Part shown: in pieces, positions 26,404 through 35,861 of the stretch
Numbering within the stretch: position 1 is the stretch's first letter
Layout of the letters: the number at the start of each line of letters is the position of its first letter
Origin: UBA5859 sp041940025
GTDB lineage: Bacteria > Pseudomonadota > Gammaproteobacteria > UBA5859
NCBI GenBank assembly: GCA_041940025.1
Contig: JBGTSY010000001.1
Span: 434,001 to 498,000 of the forward strand
Direction: 5' to 3'
DNA: 64,000 nt
Notes under the pieces: model-generated
The model's database searches: none
What the model saw: only the letters and a program-made list of their open reading frames with translations
Told to the model about the DNA's origin: nothing
Program-made: the position numbers and the translations under genes

Positions 26404-27009
26404 TCAATCGATACCAAGCTTAATCGCAATTATCGATCTGGCTTCATTGACTCCTAATTTCTTTGTGGCGGAAAAGAGGATCACCTGAATATCTAGATCG
26501 TAGTCAGCGCAGTGGTTGCGCACTAGCTTTAACTGCTTTTGCCGCTCACTTTGATTTAACTTATCAGTCTTGGTGAGCAAAATCAGTGCAGGTAAATTTG
26601 AGGATTGGCACCATGCCAACATTTGTCGATCATAGTCTGTTAATGGGTGGCGGACATCCATTACCAGGACCAATGCTTTTAAACTAAGCCGTTGCTGTAA
26701 ATATTGAGACAAGGTGTGTTGCCAACGGCGTTTCACCGCGTGAGGAACTTTGGCGAAGCCATAACCGGGCAGATCCACTAGCCGACGTGCCGAATCCAAC
26801 TGAAAGAAATTGATCTGCTGCGTTCGTCCTGGTGATTTACTCGTACGTGCGAGGTTTCGTCTAAGCGTCAACGCATTGATTGCACTGGATTTACCAGAAT
26901 TTGAGCGGCCCGCAAAAGCCACTTCTGTACCCTCGTCTGGGGGTAGTTGGGAGAGATCGGCTGCGCCGCCAATGAATTGCGTGTGCTGGAATAAAGATTG
27001 TACGTCCAT
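26404..27009 (-). CDS. engB: EngB/YsxC, ribosome biogenesis GTPase
   Basis: About 201 residues. The G1 motif is GRSNSGKSS, G2/G3 appear as SKSPGRTQQINFF and LVDLPGYGFAKV, G4 is LLTKTDKL, and G5 FSATKKLG. It is an essential GTPase for 50S subunit assembly. The start is taken at ATG 27009 (MDVQSLFQHTQF); the codon before it is an in-frame TTG. It is convergent with polA and the small RNA. Confidence 0.95.
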   Translation of the reverse strand: MDVQSLFQHTQFIGGAADLSQLPPDEGTEVAFAGRSNSGKSSAINALTLRRNLARTSKSPGRTQQINFFQLDSARRLVDLPGYGFAKVPHAVKRRWQHTLSQYLQQRLSLKALVLVMDVRHPLTDYDRQMLAWCQSSNLPALILLTKTDKLNQSERQKQLKLVRNHCADYDLDIQVILFSATKKLGVNEARSIIAIKLGID

Positions 27010-27163
27010 CAAAAGTTAGAGATCCCTATATTATTTCTCATGATCGTGTAGAATGGCGCCGCATTCCAAGTTCCCCTAGAGAATGTGAGCCTTAATAATG
27101 AAAGTCATTATTTTGAGCCGGATAATTGTATCTTAGGTATAGAATATTTATGGAGATGATGTC

Positions 27164-27490
27164 ATGAAGAACCTTGTTGCTGTAGTCGGGTTTTGTCTAT
27201 TGTCTGTAGCGTCCTTTGTGCAAGCAGAAGAAGATGGTAAAAAAATTTATGAGAGTGCCTGTTTTGCATGTCATAACGCCGGTATTGCAGGAGCCCCCAA
27301 ACTAGGGGATGCCGCACAGTGGGGACCACGTTTAGAAAAAGGTGTGGCTACCATCAAACAGAACGCGATTAAAGGATTTTCTGGCAAGACGGGGTTTATG
27401 CCGGCGAAAGGTGGTCGTGCAGATCTTTCCGATGCCGCCGTCGAGGCAGCTGTGGATTATATGTTGTCTCAAACAAAAACTGCTGAATAA
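27164..27490 (+). CDS. Cytochrome c5
   Basis: 108 residues. A signal peptide ends near VQA-EED. One haem c site, CFACH, follows IYESACFACHNAGIAGAPKLGD, and the axial methionine lies in GFMPAKGG. This is the short monohaem cytochrome c5 family of gammaproteobacteria, a periplasmic electron carrier. GGAG precedes the ATG by a suitable distance. The cytochrome c4 gene follows after 23 bases, as in Pseudomonas, and the two are likely one transcript. Confidence 0.93.
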   Translation: MKNLVAVVGFCLLSVASFVQAEEDGKKIYESACFACHNAGIAGAPKLGDAAQWGPRLEKGVATIKQNAIKGFSGKTGFMPAKGGRADLSDAAVEAAVDYMLSQTKTAE

Positions 27491-27513
27491 TCTAAGGCTA
27501 AGAGGAGTTTACC

Positions 27514-28140
27514 ATGAATTTGCGTTGCCTTCTTGGTATGGCTTTAGCGCTATCATCACAGGTGCTAACGGCTGCTTCTGACAAGCATGAAATACTTGCA
27601 GATGCAAAAGCTGGTGAGAAAGCTGCTGTTGTTTGCGGAAGTTGTCATGGCGTCAAGGGCGAAAGCTCAAATGCGCTTTTTCCCAGTATTGCCGGTCAAA
27701 ACGAAAAATATATCATAAAACAGCTTAAAGACTTTCAGTCTTCAAAACGCCAAGATCCAGTGATGAATGCACAGGTGGCGAATCTCTCTGAAGAGGACAT
27801 CGTCAATATTGCCGCATTTTATGCGCAACAGGATATGCCCATGGGAGAGGCGGATCCCTCAGTAGTGGCACTGGGGGAGGCTATTTATCGGGGTGGAAAT
27901 TTGACTAAACAGATTACTGCCTGCGGCGCCTGTCACGGACCATCAGGAGCGGGCAATTTACCCGCCGGATTTCCGCAATTGTCCGGACAACAGGTGGCCT
28001 ATACTGTCAAACAACTCGAAGCTTTCCGTAGAGGAGATCGCGCTAACGATGCAAATGGTATGATGCGTTCCATAGCCGCACGCATGAGTGACGCCGAAAT
28101 CAAGGCGGTGGCGGAATATATACGTGGCTTGAGGCCCTAG
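27514..28140 (+). CDS. Cytochrome c4, dihaem
   Basis: 208 residues with a signal peptide (cleavage near LTA-ASD). There are two haem c sites, CGSCH and CGACH, each in its own cytochrome domain. SIAGQNEKYIIKQLKDFQ and QLSGQQVAYTVKQLEAFRRGDR are the paired family signatures. The methionine ligands fall in DPVMNAQVANLS and NGMMRSIAARMS. It passes electrons to terminal oxidases in the periplasm. GAGGAG lies before the ATG, and a terminator follows. Confidence 0.95.
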   Translation: MNLRCLLGMALALSSQVLTAASDKHEILADAKAGEKAAVVCGSCHGVKGESSNALFPSIAGQNEKYIIKQLKDFQSSKRQDPVMNAQVANLSEEDIVNIAAFYAQQDMPMGEADPSVVALGEAIYRGGNLTKQITACGACHGPSGAGNLPAGFPQLSGQQVAYTVKQLEAFRRGDRANDANGMMRSIAARMSDAEIKAVAEYIRGLRP

Positions 28141-28163
28141 TACGGATCAGGAGCCATCCAGAG

Positions 28164-28194
28164 AAAAAGGGAGCTTATGCTCCCTTTTCTTTTT
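28164..28194 (+). terminator. Rho-independent terminator after cytochrome c4
   Basis: AAAAGGGAGC (28165-28174) pairs with GCTCCCTTTT (28179-28188) around TTAT and runs into CTTTTT. It separates the cytochromes from dsbA. Confidence 0.9.
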
Positions 28195-28265
28195 GTCGAA
28201 TAAGAATGTAGGCAGTGAAATCTCTGATAAAATAAAAGCGAGTCGTTCTACAAAGGAGTGATAGG

Positions 28266-28919
28266 GTGAAGATGCAAAAGATGCAGTGGTATAAGGGTTT
28301 TCTGATCTGTTTGTTCTGTTGGCTAAACACGTGGACACTAAATGCTGCCGAACAAATTGTTGAGGGTAAACACTATTTCCTCATCGAACCTGTTCAGGAA
28401 ACAGCCGATGCGGAGAAAATAGAAGTGCGGGAATATTTTTGGTATGGCTGTCCACACTGCTACCAATTTGAGCCTTTATTAGACAGATGGAAAGAAAACA
28501 AACCAGCCGATGTGCTCTTCAGACGAGAGCCTGCTGCTTTGGGAAAACATTGGGTGAATCACGCGAAAGCCTATTATGCCGCAGATCAACTTGGTGTCTT
28601 AGAGCAAGTGCATGGTGCACTTTTTGAGGCCATGCATATGAAAAAAGAGCGTCTCAGTAGTGAAAAAGAGTTGGCGCAGTTTTTTGCCAAGTTTGGTGTG
28701 GAAAAAGAAGCATTTGAAAAAGCATTTTCTTCTTTTTCTGTTGATCAAAAACTTCGAAAATCTCGTGCAGAGATGTTGGCCACCGGTGCAACGGGCGTGC
28801 CTGTGATTATCGTGAATGGAAAATATCGGACTGATGGACCAGCGGCAGGAAGTCATGAGCGTCTTTTAGAAGTAGTAGATTTTTTAATTCGGCAGGAGCG
28901 GGTAGCAGATTCGCAATAG
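28266..28919 (+). CDS. dsbA: DsbA, periplasmic thiol:disulfide oxidoreductase
   Basis: 217 residues with a signal peptide (about 1-27, ending LNA). The active site is Cys62-Pro-His-Cys65 in YGCPHCYQFEP, the exact DsbA CPHC. The cis-proline loop TGATGVPVIIVNGKY is present. It introduces disulfide bonds into exported proteins. GTG 28266 is chosen because AGGAG lies 7 bases upstream; ATG 28272 would be too far from it. DsbA may help mature the adjacent cytochromes, but that is only suggested by position. Confidence 0.94.
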   Translation: MKMQKMQWYKGFLICLFCWLNTWTLNAAEQIVEGKHYFLIEPVQETADAEKIEVREYFWYGCPHCYQFEPLLDRWKENKPADVLFRREPAALGKHWVNHAKAYYAADQLGVLEQVHGALFEAMHMKKERLSSEKELAQFFAKFGVEKEAFEKAFSSFSVDQKLRKSRAEMLATGATGVPVIIVNGKYRTDGPAAGSHERLLEVVDFLIRQERVADSQ

Positions 28920-28947
28920 AGCAGGATCTGAAGTTGGAGTTGCTGCT

Positions 28948-29784
28948 ATGTCAGTTAGAAACGAGGTTCTGGTGCATCACGGCGCGCATCGTGAACTAAA
29001 ACACACTATGTCAGGACAGTCACGGCTTCGATTGGTTAGTTATAACATTCAAGTCGGGATAGAAACCAATCGTTATCGAGATTATGTGAGTGGCGGCTGG
29101 CGTCATTTTTTACCTTGCCCTAGAAGACAACGGAACCTGGAGCACATTGCCAATTTAATTCGGGATTATGACATTGTTGCCTTGCAGGAGGTGGATGCCG
29201 GAAGTTTGCGAGGTGATTATATCAATCAAGTTGAATACCTGGCTATGCGAGGTAATTTCCCTCACTGGTACTTGCAGATTAATCGCAATATAGGTCGATT
29301 TGCACAACACGCTCTTGGCCTGCTTAGTCGGGTGCCCCCACAGGAGATCACAGAGCATAAATTACCAGGCGTTGTACCGGGAAGAGGGGCAATGGTTGCT
29401 CGATTTGGTAGCAACACGCGACCCCTAGTTGTGGTGATTCTGCATCTAGCGTTAGGGCGCAGAACAAGAAACTTACAGTTAGAATATGTACGGGAACTAA
29501 CACAAGATGACAAACATGTCATTTTGATGGGTGATTTTAATTGTGAGGCAGCAGAGCTGATGCATGAATCGCCCTTGATGGATTCTCCATTCATCATTGC
29601 CGATGAAGGACTGCATACTTTTCCCAGTTGGGCACCGCAAAAAAAATTAGATCACATTTTATTGACCCATCAGTTTCCCATTCAGAATGCATTTGTTTTG
29701 GAAAATGCCACTTCAGATCACCTACCTCTTGCGGTAGAAGTGGAATTACCCCACGACTTAAGAAAATCTCTCCACAAACGTTAG
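28948..29784 (+). CDS. Endonuclease/exonuclease/phosphatase (EEP) family hydrolase
   Basis: 278 residues. It has the EEP catalytic motifs in order: SYNIQVGIETNRY, VALQEVDAGSLRG (Glu metal ligand), LHLALGRRTRN, ILMGDFNCEAAE (Asp/Asn), and TSDHLPLAVEVE (Asp-His). No signal peptide is evident, so it is probably cytoplasmic. The substrate is unknown; the family covers DNA and phospholipid hydrolases. A similar gene follows dsbA in Pseudomonas. An alternative start, MSGQSRL, lies at 29008. Confidence 0.88.
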   Translation: MSVRNEVLVHHGAHRELKHTMSGQSRLRLVSYNIQVGIETNRYRDYVSGGWRHFLPCPRRQRNLEHIANLIRDYDIVALQEVDAGSLRGDYINQVEYLAMRGNFPHWYLQINRNIGRFAQHALGLLSRVPPQEITEHKLPGVVPGRGAMVARFGSNTRPLVVVILHLALGRRTRNLQLEYVRELTQDDKHVILMGDFNCEAAELMHESPLMDSPFIIADEGLHTFPSWAPQKKLDHILLTHQFPIQNAFVLENATSDHLPLAVEVELPHDLRKSLHKR

Positions 29785-29991
29785 TGTTGTCCTATGTATC
29801 TGCATGGTGCGAGGCTACCGTTTGTCGGCACTAGGCTATAGTTCTTCTTGCGACATACCGATAGGGTAAGTAATAAATTAAAAAAACAGTTAATTGACTC
29901 TGCAATCATTTTAGATAGTTGAGTCGCAGCTAAACTGAAAATCCTTAGTTATTCATATTAGATGGATCCATAGCGATTCAGAGGGTTTTCT

Positions 29992-32613
29992 ATGCGACGA
30001 ATACTTTCCAATACACTATTTCTAATTTTCTCGTCGACATTCATTTTCGGCTGTCAAACCTCGCAAACTGGATTGGAAAATTTGCAACAGGCGTCAGACG
30101 GTGCGTCTCAACAACAAACCTCCTTGGTGAAACCGAGAGGCTATGTTCTCCCCACCAGCTTTTCAATAGCGCCTCATACCCAGGATTCCACTCTCTCCAC
30201 TGTAGGGGATTTAATTGGCTCAATATTAAGTGATGGCGATGGCATGCCCGCAGATTCGGACAATTTTCACGTGGTAAAACGCTCGTACGTATATGAGCCC
30301 TTACTAGAACAGTTTGGTTTAGTTGACAACATTCTTTTTGGTCTGGCGCAAACTCACTATGATGAAAGAGAGAATGTCAATGTTGGTCCATACTCAGCTA
30401 GAGTATACATTCGTGACGGATCCAGTTTAGTTCCGGCTACTACTTATCAGGACTGGGTGATTGAATCTGAAGTAGAAACGAAAGAGGGCGAAACAGACAT
30501 TCATACGGTTCGTGCCTGGATTGATAGTTATACAGATTCGGGCCTTCAGTCAATGCACGTAGAGTTGACAATATACAGCCCAGCTTATGTCGATGGCGAA
30601 GGGGCAGTGAGTGATTTTGGACAATGGGATTTACGGGTAAATTTTCCTGCGCAGCCCAATGATTTCATGGTGACAAAGGTTCGATATCTGAATAGCGAAG
30701 CACTAATACATATTAATAGCCGTAAAACTCATTGGCTGGATTCGGCGAACACCAATGTCGCATTGGTTTATCAAGGCGAACTGCACCGAGGTCGTGATAG
30801 AGGTTTTGGTAAATTTCGTTTCAGTGATCTAGATTTTTGTCACCAACAATTGGCGGCGGAGGCAGCACCCTGTTCTTCAGAGGTGCCTGTGCGTGAGGTA
30901 TCTTACGCCTATAACAAAGAAGGAATGAGTGTACAGCGGGCAGGAGATGTTGCGGTCTATCGTGATCGGAAACAGTCAGTACAGATCCCAATAGAGTATG
31001 GGTTATACAATAGCGTCACCGGAGAGGATATCAAGAATAGTTTTCAGTTTGAATTTCCAATCTCTTATACGGACCCCTTGGGACAAGAGCAGTGGGCACG
31101 TTACCTCACGGAAAATGGCCGGCACCATTTAGCTGGTTTGACCGCAGGACAACCTCCAGTCGATTCAACTGTTATTCGGCGACAGATTGCCAATCGTGCA
31201 ATTGAACGTCCTTATCAAGTCGCGCATCATACTGAAGGTGTGTTATATCAAGTGGTTTCATCCAATGAAGGTGTCAGCAATGAGCTTGAGCATTGGAATT
31301 GGGAAGTTGAATATGACCGTCATTGGATCTTGAAATATGATGCCCATGACTCAGTTTGGCGCCGCTGTTTATCGCTATGGCACGAATTGACAGGGTGTGG
31401 TGAAGGCGATGCGGATTGGATAGAGTTTGCTGACATGGAGTCATTGACTCACATCGAGCAACAGCGACTGCTGAATTATGACATGATCTCCAAAACAAAT
31501 AATATTCAGTTGGTTTACTTAGAGGATGCTCGTGCCCATTCTGGCGACGGGTTTTACGAAGCTGGCTATCATGTAGAAACAGGTCAACTAGAGTCGGTTG
31601 GTGCGCGTTGGAGCCCTAGTGATGGTGAAGTGATTGAGTTGAATATGCAGGCATCGCTATTACTGAAGAAAGAAACAGACACGAACCAATGGTACCGATT
31701 CCGCGTCACTGATTCATTACTCTCAAGTCAATTACCGATCTCCTCGGGTGATACAGATCTTCATGATTGGCAACCTGGAGTCTATCACCTACGCCAACCT
31801 GGTAGAAAATTAATGCTCAAAGTAGAGGAAGATGGCTCAAAAAGAGTGGTTCACGAACACTGGCACGCATTACACCCCAATACCGTATCCGAGAAGGAGA
31901 TTTCCGACCAGATCCTATTTCGTGGTGGGGAAGACAGTAGCCAGTTGTACAGGTTTCAAAATAACGACAGTCAAACACACTTCATGTCCTTAGTCTACGC
32001 CAGCGGTGCACAAGAAGGAGAATTGGTGCGCCATAGCGTTTGGGATCTTTGGCAAGTCGATAATACTGGTGCGTTGGTGGATTCTGAAGGTAACATACTT
32101 ACCACCGAGCAACTTGCAGCGGACGAGGCAAATGATCTTGTAAACCAATATCGATGGGTTTATCGAGAGGATGGATCTAGTCACCAGACCTTTTTCAAGG
32201 ATGCCATCGGAGATTGGGTTCAGTTAGCTGCTCCAAGAAGCTTCGAAGCTGTGAAAATTTCCAAACAAACCGTCTCGTTAAGATATGATTCGCAATTACA
32301 AGGATTAATACATCCTATTCGTGATCTAACAAAGCTAGGGTGGCAACTACATGCAGAAACCGAAAAACATCTGGTGCAAATTCGAGAAGAGATTGAACTG
32401 CAAGATAGGGAGACACAAGTAAAATATTTAGCGAAACCAATTGTTCAATTTAATTTGTCTCAGCACCTGGATGAAAATAGTGTGAGTGGCCCCGATCTTA
32501 CTCAAGCGCATCACATAGAATTTGATGGCTTACCTGAGGCAGAGCAAACTTCTTTGACCCACATGCCAGCCGTCAGTGGGCCAAAATATATCGGTGGTTT
32601 ACGCACTCAGTGA
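29992..32613 (+). CDS. Large lipoprotein of unknown function
   Basis: 873 residues. The N-terminus MRRILSNTLFLIFSSTFIFGCQ has a lipobox (FIFGC, Cys21), and Gln at +2 favours outer-membrane sorting. The mature protein is rich in Trp, Tyr and His and reads as beta-rich; I recognise no domain. A short Cys pair appears in SDLDFCHQQLAAEAAPCSS, and another in WRRCLSLWHELTGCGEGD, either of which could form a disulfide. There is no repeat and no membrane segment beyond the signal. GAGGG precedes the ATG. The downstream PPTase gene starts 63 bases later on the same strand. Codon use looks like its neighbours. Confidence 0.85.
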   Translation: MRRILSNTLFLIFSSTFIFGCQTSQTGLENLQQASDGASQQQTSLVKPRGYVLPTSFSIAPHTQDSTLSTVGDLIGSILSDGDGMPADSDNFHVVKRSYVYEPLLEQFGLVDNILFGLAQTHYDERENVNVGPYSARVYIRDGSSLVPATTYQDWVIESEVETKEGETDIHTVRAWIDSYTDSGLQSMHVELTIYSPAYVDGEGAVSDFGQWDLRVNFPAQPNDFMVTKVRYLNSEALIHINSRKTHWLDSANTNVALVYQGELHRGRDRGFGKFRFSDLDFCHQQLAAEAAPCSSEVPVREVSYAYNKEGMSVQRAGDVAVYRDRKQSVQIPIEYGLYNSVTGEDIKNSFQFEFPISYTDPLGQEQWARYLTENGRHHLAGLTAGQPPVDSTVIRRQIANRAIERPYQVAHHTEGVLYQVVSSNEGVSNELEHWNWEVEYDRHWILKYDAHDSVWRRCLSLWHELTGCGEGDADWIEFADMESLTHIEQQRLLNYDMISKTNNIQLVYLEDARAHSGDGFYEAGYHVETGQLESVGARWSPSDGEVIELNMQASLLLKKETDTNQWYRFRVTDSLLSSQLPISSGDTDLHDWQPGVYHLRQPGRKLMLKVEEDGSKRVVHEHWHALHPNTVSEKEISDQILFRGGEDSSQLYRFQNNDSQTHFMSLVYASGAQEGELVRHSVWDLWQVDNTGALVDSEGNILTTEQLAADEANDLVNQYRWVYREDGSSHQTFFKDAIGDWVQLAAPRSFEAVKISKQTVSLRYDSQLQGLIHPIRDLTKLGWQLHAETEKHLVQIREEIELQDRETQVKYLAKPIVQFNLSQHLDENSVSGPDLTQAHHIEFDGLPEAEQTSLTHMPAVSGPKYIGGLRTQ

Positions 32614-32676
32614 GTGTCCGCAGAATGATCTAAATTGAACTGACGGTTCTGGTTAGTACAATCGGAGTGACATGGA

Positions 32677-33450
32677 TTGCAAGGTGACGCAGCCAGTAAA
32701 CAAGTTGAAAAAGGAATTCAAATCTATACAAAATCTACTCATAGTGTCACAGATGAGCAGATAGCGTACTGGGTGAAACACTGGTTTTCTCAGCAAGAGA
32801 AGAAAAAATATTCGGCTTTTCGAACCGCCGAGGACAAGCGTTTATATGCTGTGGCTCATGGTTTAACAAGATTCGTCTTGTCTCAACATGCGCCTATTGC
32901 ACCGCGAGATTGGTGCTTTAATTTTAATGAGTACGGCAAACCAGAAATCGCCAATAGTCTACCTGATAGTCTGTTTTTCAATTTATCTCATACTAAAGGG
33001 CTTGCTGCATGTGCGTTGAGTTGGCATCAGGTATGTGGTGTTGATGTGGAATTAACAGCCCACTTGGATGATTTAGAGCAGGTCGCTCAGGAGGTTTACT
33101 CTGCTCAGGAATTGAGCCACCTAATGTCATTGAAGGGCCATGAACGTCTGTTTAGATTTTATTGGTTGTGGACGCATAAAGAAGCATTTATTAAAGCTTG
33201 TGGTATCGGAATGTCATTACCCTTGAAAACTTTTACGATGAAGGGCGAAAAAAATCATTGTAAAATGGTGTTTCATCCTGGGTTTCCCGGTGATCATGAG
33301 CACAGTTTTGATGCCTCCCGATGGGGTTTCTTTTGGCGTGTGCTCCATGATAACTATCAACTGACGGTTTCTTCACCTGATCACGATAAGTGTCGAAACA
33401 GCGTGATCCATTCATTGGACGCGTTGGATTTTAGTGAGTCATATAACTAA
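32677..33450 (+). CDS. 4'-phosphopantetheinyl transferase, Sfp type
   Basis: 257 residues. It shows FNLSHTKGLAACAL, CGVDVELTAHLDD (the magnesium-binding GxDxE motif) and FYWLWTHKEAFIKACGIGMSLPLKTF (the WxxKEAxxKAxG motif). The length and layout match Sfp/Gsp/HetI transferases, which activate carrier proteins of NRPS, PKS or fatty acid synthases, rather than the short AcpS. The start is TTG 32677 with GGAG about 9 bases upstream; the nearby ATG 32672 is out of frame. With the type II thioesterase 3.3 kb downstream it hints at a carrier-protein pathway elsewhere in the genome. Confidence 0.92.
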   Translation: MQGDAASKQVEKGIQIYTKSTHSVTDEQIAYWVKHWFSQQEKKKYSAFRTAEDKRLYAVAHGLTRFVLSQHAPIAPRDWCFNFNEYGKPEIANSLPDSLFFNLSHTKGLAACALSWHQVCGVDVELTAHLDDLEQVAQEVYSAQELSHLMSLKGHERLFRFYWLWTHKEAFIKACGIGMSLPLKTFTMKGEKNHCKMVFHPGFPGDHEHSFDASRWGFFWRVLHDNYQLTVSSPDHDKCRNSVIHSLDALDFSESYN

Positions 33451-33607
33451 ATTTCAATTTTTTAGCATATTTTTCGTCATTCATGACTTGTAGTCGGACA
33501 AATGGTCTTGTAAATCGATTGCAGTCGGTTCACATTTGTTCTATATAAATAAATATATGAGTACAAAATATAAGAACTTAGCAAAATTGGAAAGCGGGAG
33601 AATTCAA

Positions 33608-34369
33608 ATGATCTATAGAATTTTTGTATCCACCCTATTTGTTATCTCCTTGGGTCTGTCTGGCACCGCTGCCGCAGAAAAGATGGCGTACGACCTACCG
33701 AACGGTGACTATTATGAAGGACAAATTGAAAATGGTGTGAAACAGGGTAAGGGCATTTATCGCTGGAGCAATGGCGATCGATATGAAGGGGAATGGCACA
33801 ATAATCAGTTCTCAGGCCAGGGAACATTCACCTTCGCCAATCAAGATCACTACAAGGGTCAGTGGAAAGATGGACTGTTTTCCGGAAAAGGAACCTATAC
33901 CTGGGCCACCGGTAGTCGTTATGTGGGAGAATTTAAGAACGGTCAGAAGCATGGATTTGGAGAATACATTTGGGGTGAAGGAGAACGTTACGAAGGAAAT
34001 TGGAAGGAAAACAAACGTCACGGTAAGGGGACTCGTTACTGGCCAGACGGAAAAAAATACATGGGGGAGTATCGTCATGATAAACGTCATGGGAAAGGGG
34101 TAATGACCTGGCCGGGAGGAGAAAAATATGTGGGCGAATACCAAAATGGCCAACAATCGGGTACGGGTGTATTGACCTGGCCAGATGGGCATCGCTATGA
34201 AGGTCAATTTGTGAAGAATAAGAAGACTGGCGAAGGCACATTTCAGTGGCCTAATGGCGATAAATACGTGGGCAGATTCGTTGATGATCTACCTGAAGGT
34301 GAGAGTACTTGTTATTTTTCCGGACGGGAAGAAAAGTGTATTTATCGCCGCGGTCAGCGAATCAATTAG
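33608..34369 (+). CDS. Secreted MORN-repeat protein
   Basis: 253 residues. A signal peptide (MIYRIFVSTLFVISLGLSG, cleavage near AAA-EKM) is followed by nine contiguous 23-residue MORN repeats of the form G-x-x-Y-x-G-x-(x)n-G-x-G-x-x-x-W. The first starts GDYYEGQIENG and the last GDKYVGRFVDD. The C-terminus carries a cysteine pair (CYFSGREEKC). The start ATG 33608 follows GGGAG; an upstream in-frame TTG (33536) would bury the signal peptide. MORN repeats form an elongated beta hairpin ladder, and a periplasmic scaffold or binding role is likely. The partner is unknown. Confidence 0.92.
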   Translation: MIYRIFVSTLFVISLGLSGTAAAEKMAYDLPNGDYYEGQIENGVKQGKGIYRWSNGDRYEGEWHNNQFSGQGTFTFANQDHYKGQWKDGLFSGKGTYTWATGSRYVGEFKNGQKHGFGEYIWGEGERYEGNWKENKRHGKGTRYWPDGKKYMGEYRHDKRHGKGVMTWPGGEKYVGEYQNGQQSGTGVLTWPDGHRYEGQFVKNKKTGEGTFQWPNGDKYVGRFVDDLPEGESTCYFSGREEKCIYRRGQRIN

Positions 34370-34433
34370 AATGTGCTCCCACTAATAGGCAGGACGCCAT
34401 TGCATCTGTCAGGGGATGTTAAGTTAGTGATGA

Positions 34434-35861
34434 CTATTCAGTCTTTGGAAGGGGTACTGTTTCCAACCATTTACTAACTTGATTGAGATCTTGCACCGTT
34501 AAATCACCTACAGCTTGTTTGAGTCGAAAATTGTGGAGAACATAGTCAATACGCGCGAGATTAAGATCTCTCTGTGCGTTTAGTAAGGTGCGTTGCGCGT
34601 TTAACACATCCATCAAAGTACGGGTACCACTTTCAAAACTCGCTTTAGTGGCTTGTACCGCCCTTTTATTGGAAACAATCGCTAATTTTTGTGCAGTGAC
34701 TCTGGTAACTGCCGCGTTAACCAAGTGGAATTGATTCTCTGTGAATATTGCCACTGAACGCTTTTGAGCATGATAGAGTTCTTCAGCCTCGCGAAACTTA
34801 TAGTAAGATTGTCTCGTTGCTGCACTCACACCACCACCGCTAAAAATCGGAACAAACAGTTCTAGACCAAGGCTTTCGGTGTCTGCTGGCGGAATAAATC
34901 CAGAGCCGTCCTCAGTGTCTACCCGGTTGATCGCACCGACAAAATTTAAAGTTGGTAGATGACCGGATTGGTTTTTTTGCGTCTCACGTTGTGCTGCTTG
35001 CACGCCTTGCTTCGAAGCAAATAGTTCTAAATTGGATTCCAAGGCGCGGGTGATCCAAGCGTCCGTACTGTTTGGGGTCGGTTTGGAAATGGGGAATTCT
35101 GCTTTCAAACGCCCAATCTCCCGAATACTGGTGCCGGTTAGGTTTTCCAGATTACGAAGCGCCAGTGCCAATCCACTTTTTGCGAGCAAGATTTGGGTTT
35201 GGCTCAGATCGGCGGCTGCCTGCGCTTCGAATACAGCGGTATTGGCCATCAAACCCAACTCAAAACGTTTATTCGCCTGTTGCAGCTGGAAGTCCACCGA
35301 TTGTTGTTCTCGGGTAGCGAATTCTAAGTCTTCTAGAGCACGCAATACGTCGAAGTAGGTTTCAGTGACTCTCAGAATGAGATTCTGTTGTTCTGCATCA
35401 AACTTCCATTCAGCTTGATTTCTGAGCGCTTTGGATTGTTGATAATCGTACCAGCGATCAATTTGAAACAGAGGTTGTCGGAGTCGCAGAGAAAGGGATT
35501 GGCTTCGATAGTCTATCGCCCTTTCTTGGGTAACGAAGAGACAAGTGGGGTCAAACTGGTTCAGGTTGGCTACATTAAAGTCGCAATCAGAAAGTGCGTC
35601 GGTATTAAATTCTGGTGTGCCTGGACCGTCATAGGAGTTCTCTGTATAGGTTGCCGATGCGGAGATGTTGGGTAGTAGACGAGACCGACCTATCTTGGGT
35701 AGTTCACGACCCGCTCGAAGGGCAGCTCTGGCAGCTATCCACTGGTGATCATGTTCTGTTGCCAACTCATATATGGCGGTTAGCTCCGAGGAGTGAGTGG
35801 TAGTTGGTAGAAGAGCGATTAAAGCAAGTGCCAGCGGCAAGAGACGAATTTGGTACATCAT
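34434..35861 (-). CDS. TolC-family outer-membrane channel
   Basis: About 475 residues with a signal peptide (MMYQIRLLPLALALIALLP). Two outer-membrane efflux repeats follow the TolC pattern: long helices with LTAIYELATEHDHQW, NLILRVTETYFDVLRALEDLEFATREQ, QANKRFELGLMANTAVFEAQAAADLS, then LELFASKQGVQAAQRE, PIFSGGGVSAATRQSYY, and ATKASFESGTRTLMDVLNAQRTLLNAQRDL. It should be the exit duct for the RND pump encoded divergently at 36.8-42.1 kb. The start is ATG 35861 (or 35858); a 34-codon upstream extension lacks signal-peptide character. Confidence 0.9.
   Translation of the reverse strand: MMYQIRLLPLALALIALLPTTTHSSELTAIYELATEHDHQWIAARAALRAGRELPKIGRSRLLPNISASATYTENSYDGPGTPEFNTDALSDCDFNVANLNQFDPTCLFVTQERAIDYRSQSLSLRLRQPLFQIDRWYDYQQSKALRNQAEWKFDAEQQNLILRVTETYFDVLRALEDLEFATREQQSVDFQLQQANKRFELGLMANTAVFEAQAAADLSQTQILLAKSGLALALRNLENLTGTSIREIGRLKAEFPISKPTPNSTDAWITRALESNLELFASKQGVQAAQRETQKNQSGHLPTLNFVGAINRVDTEDGSGFIPPADTESLGLELFVPIFSGGGVSAATRQSYYKFREAEELYHAQKRSVAIFTENQFHLVNAAVTRVTAQKLAIVSNKRAVQATKASFESGTRTLMDVLNAQRTLLNAQRDLNLARIDYVLHNFRLKQAVGDLTVQDLNQVSKWLETVPLPKTE

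Noticed and set aside
26117..26407. Minus-strand open frame of 96 codons over the polA end and the spacer
   Set aside because: It covers the hairpins of the candidate small RNA, has no protein-like character beyond chance, and lacks a ribosome site.
33812..34241. Long minus-strand frames opposite the MORN gene
   Set aside because: They mirror the repeated codons of the MORN repeats and are shadows of that gene.
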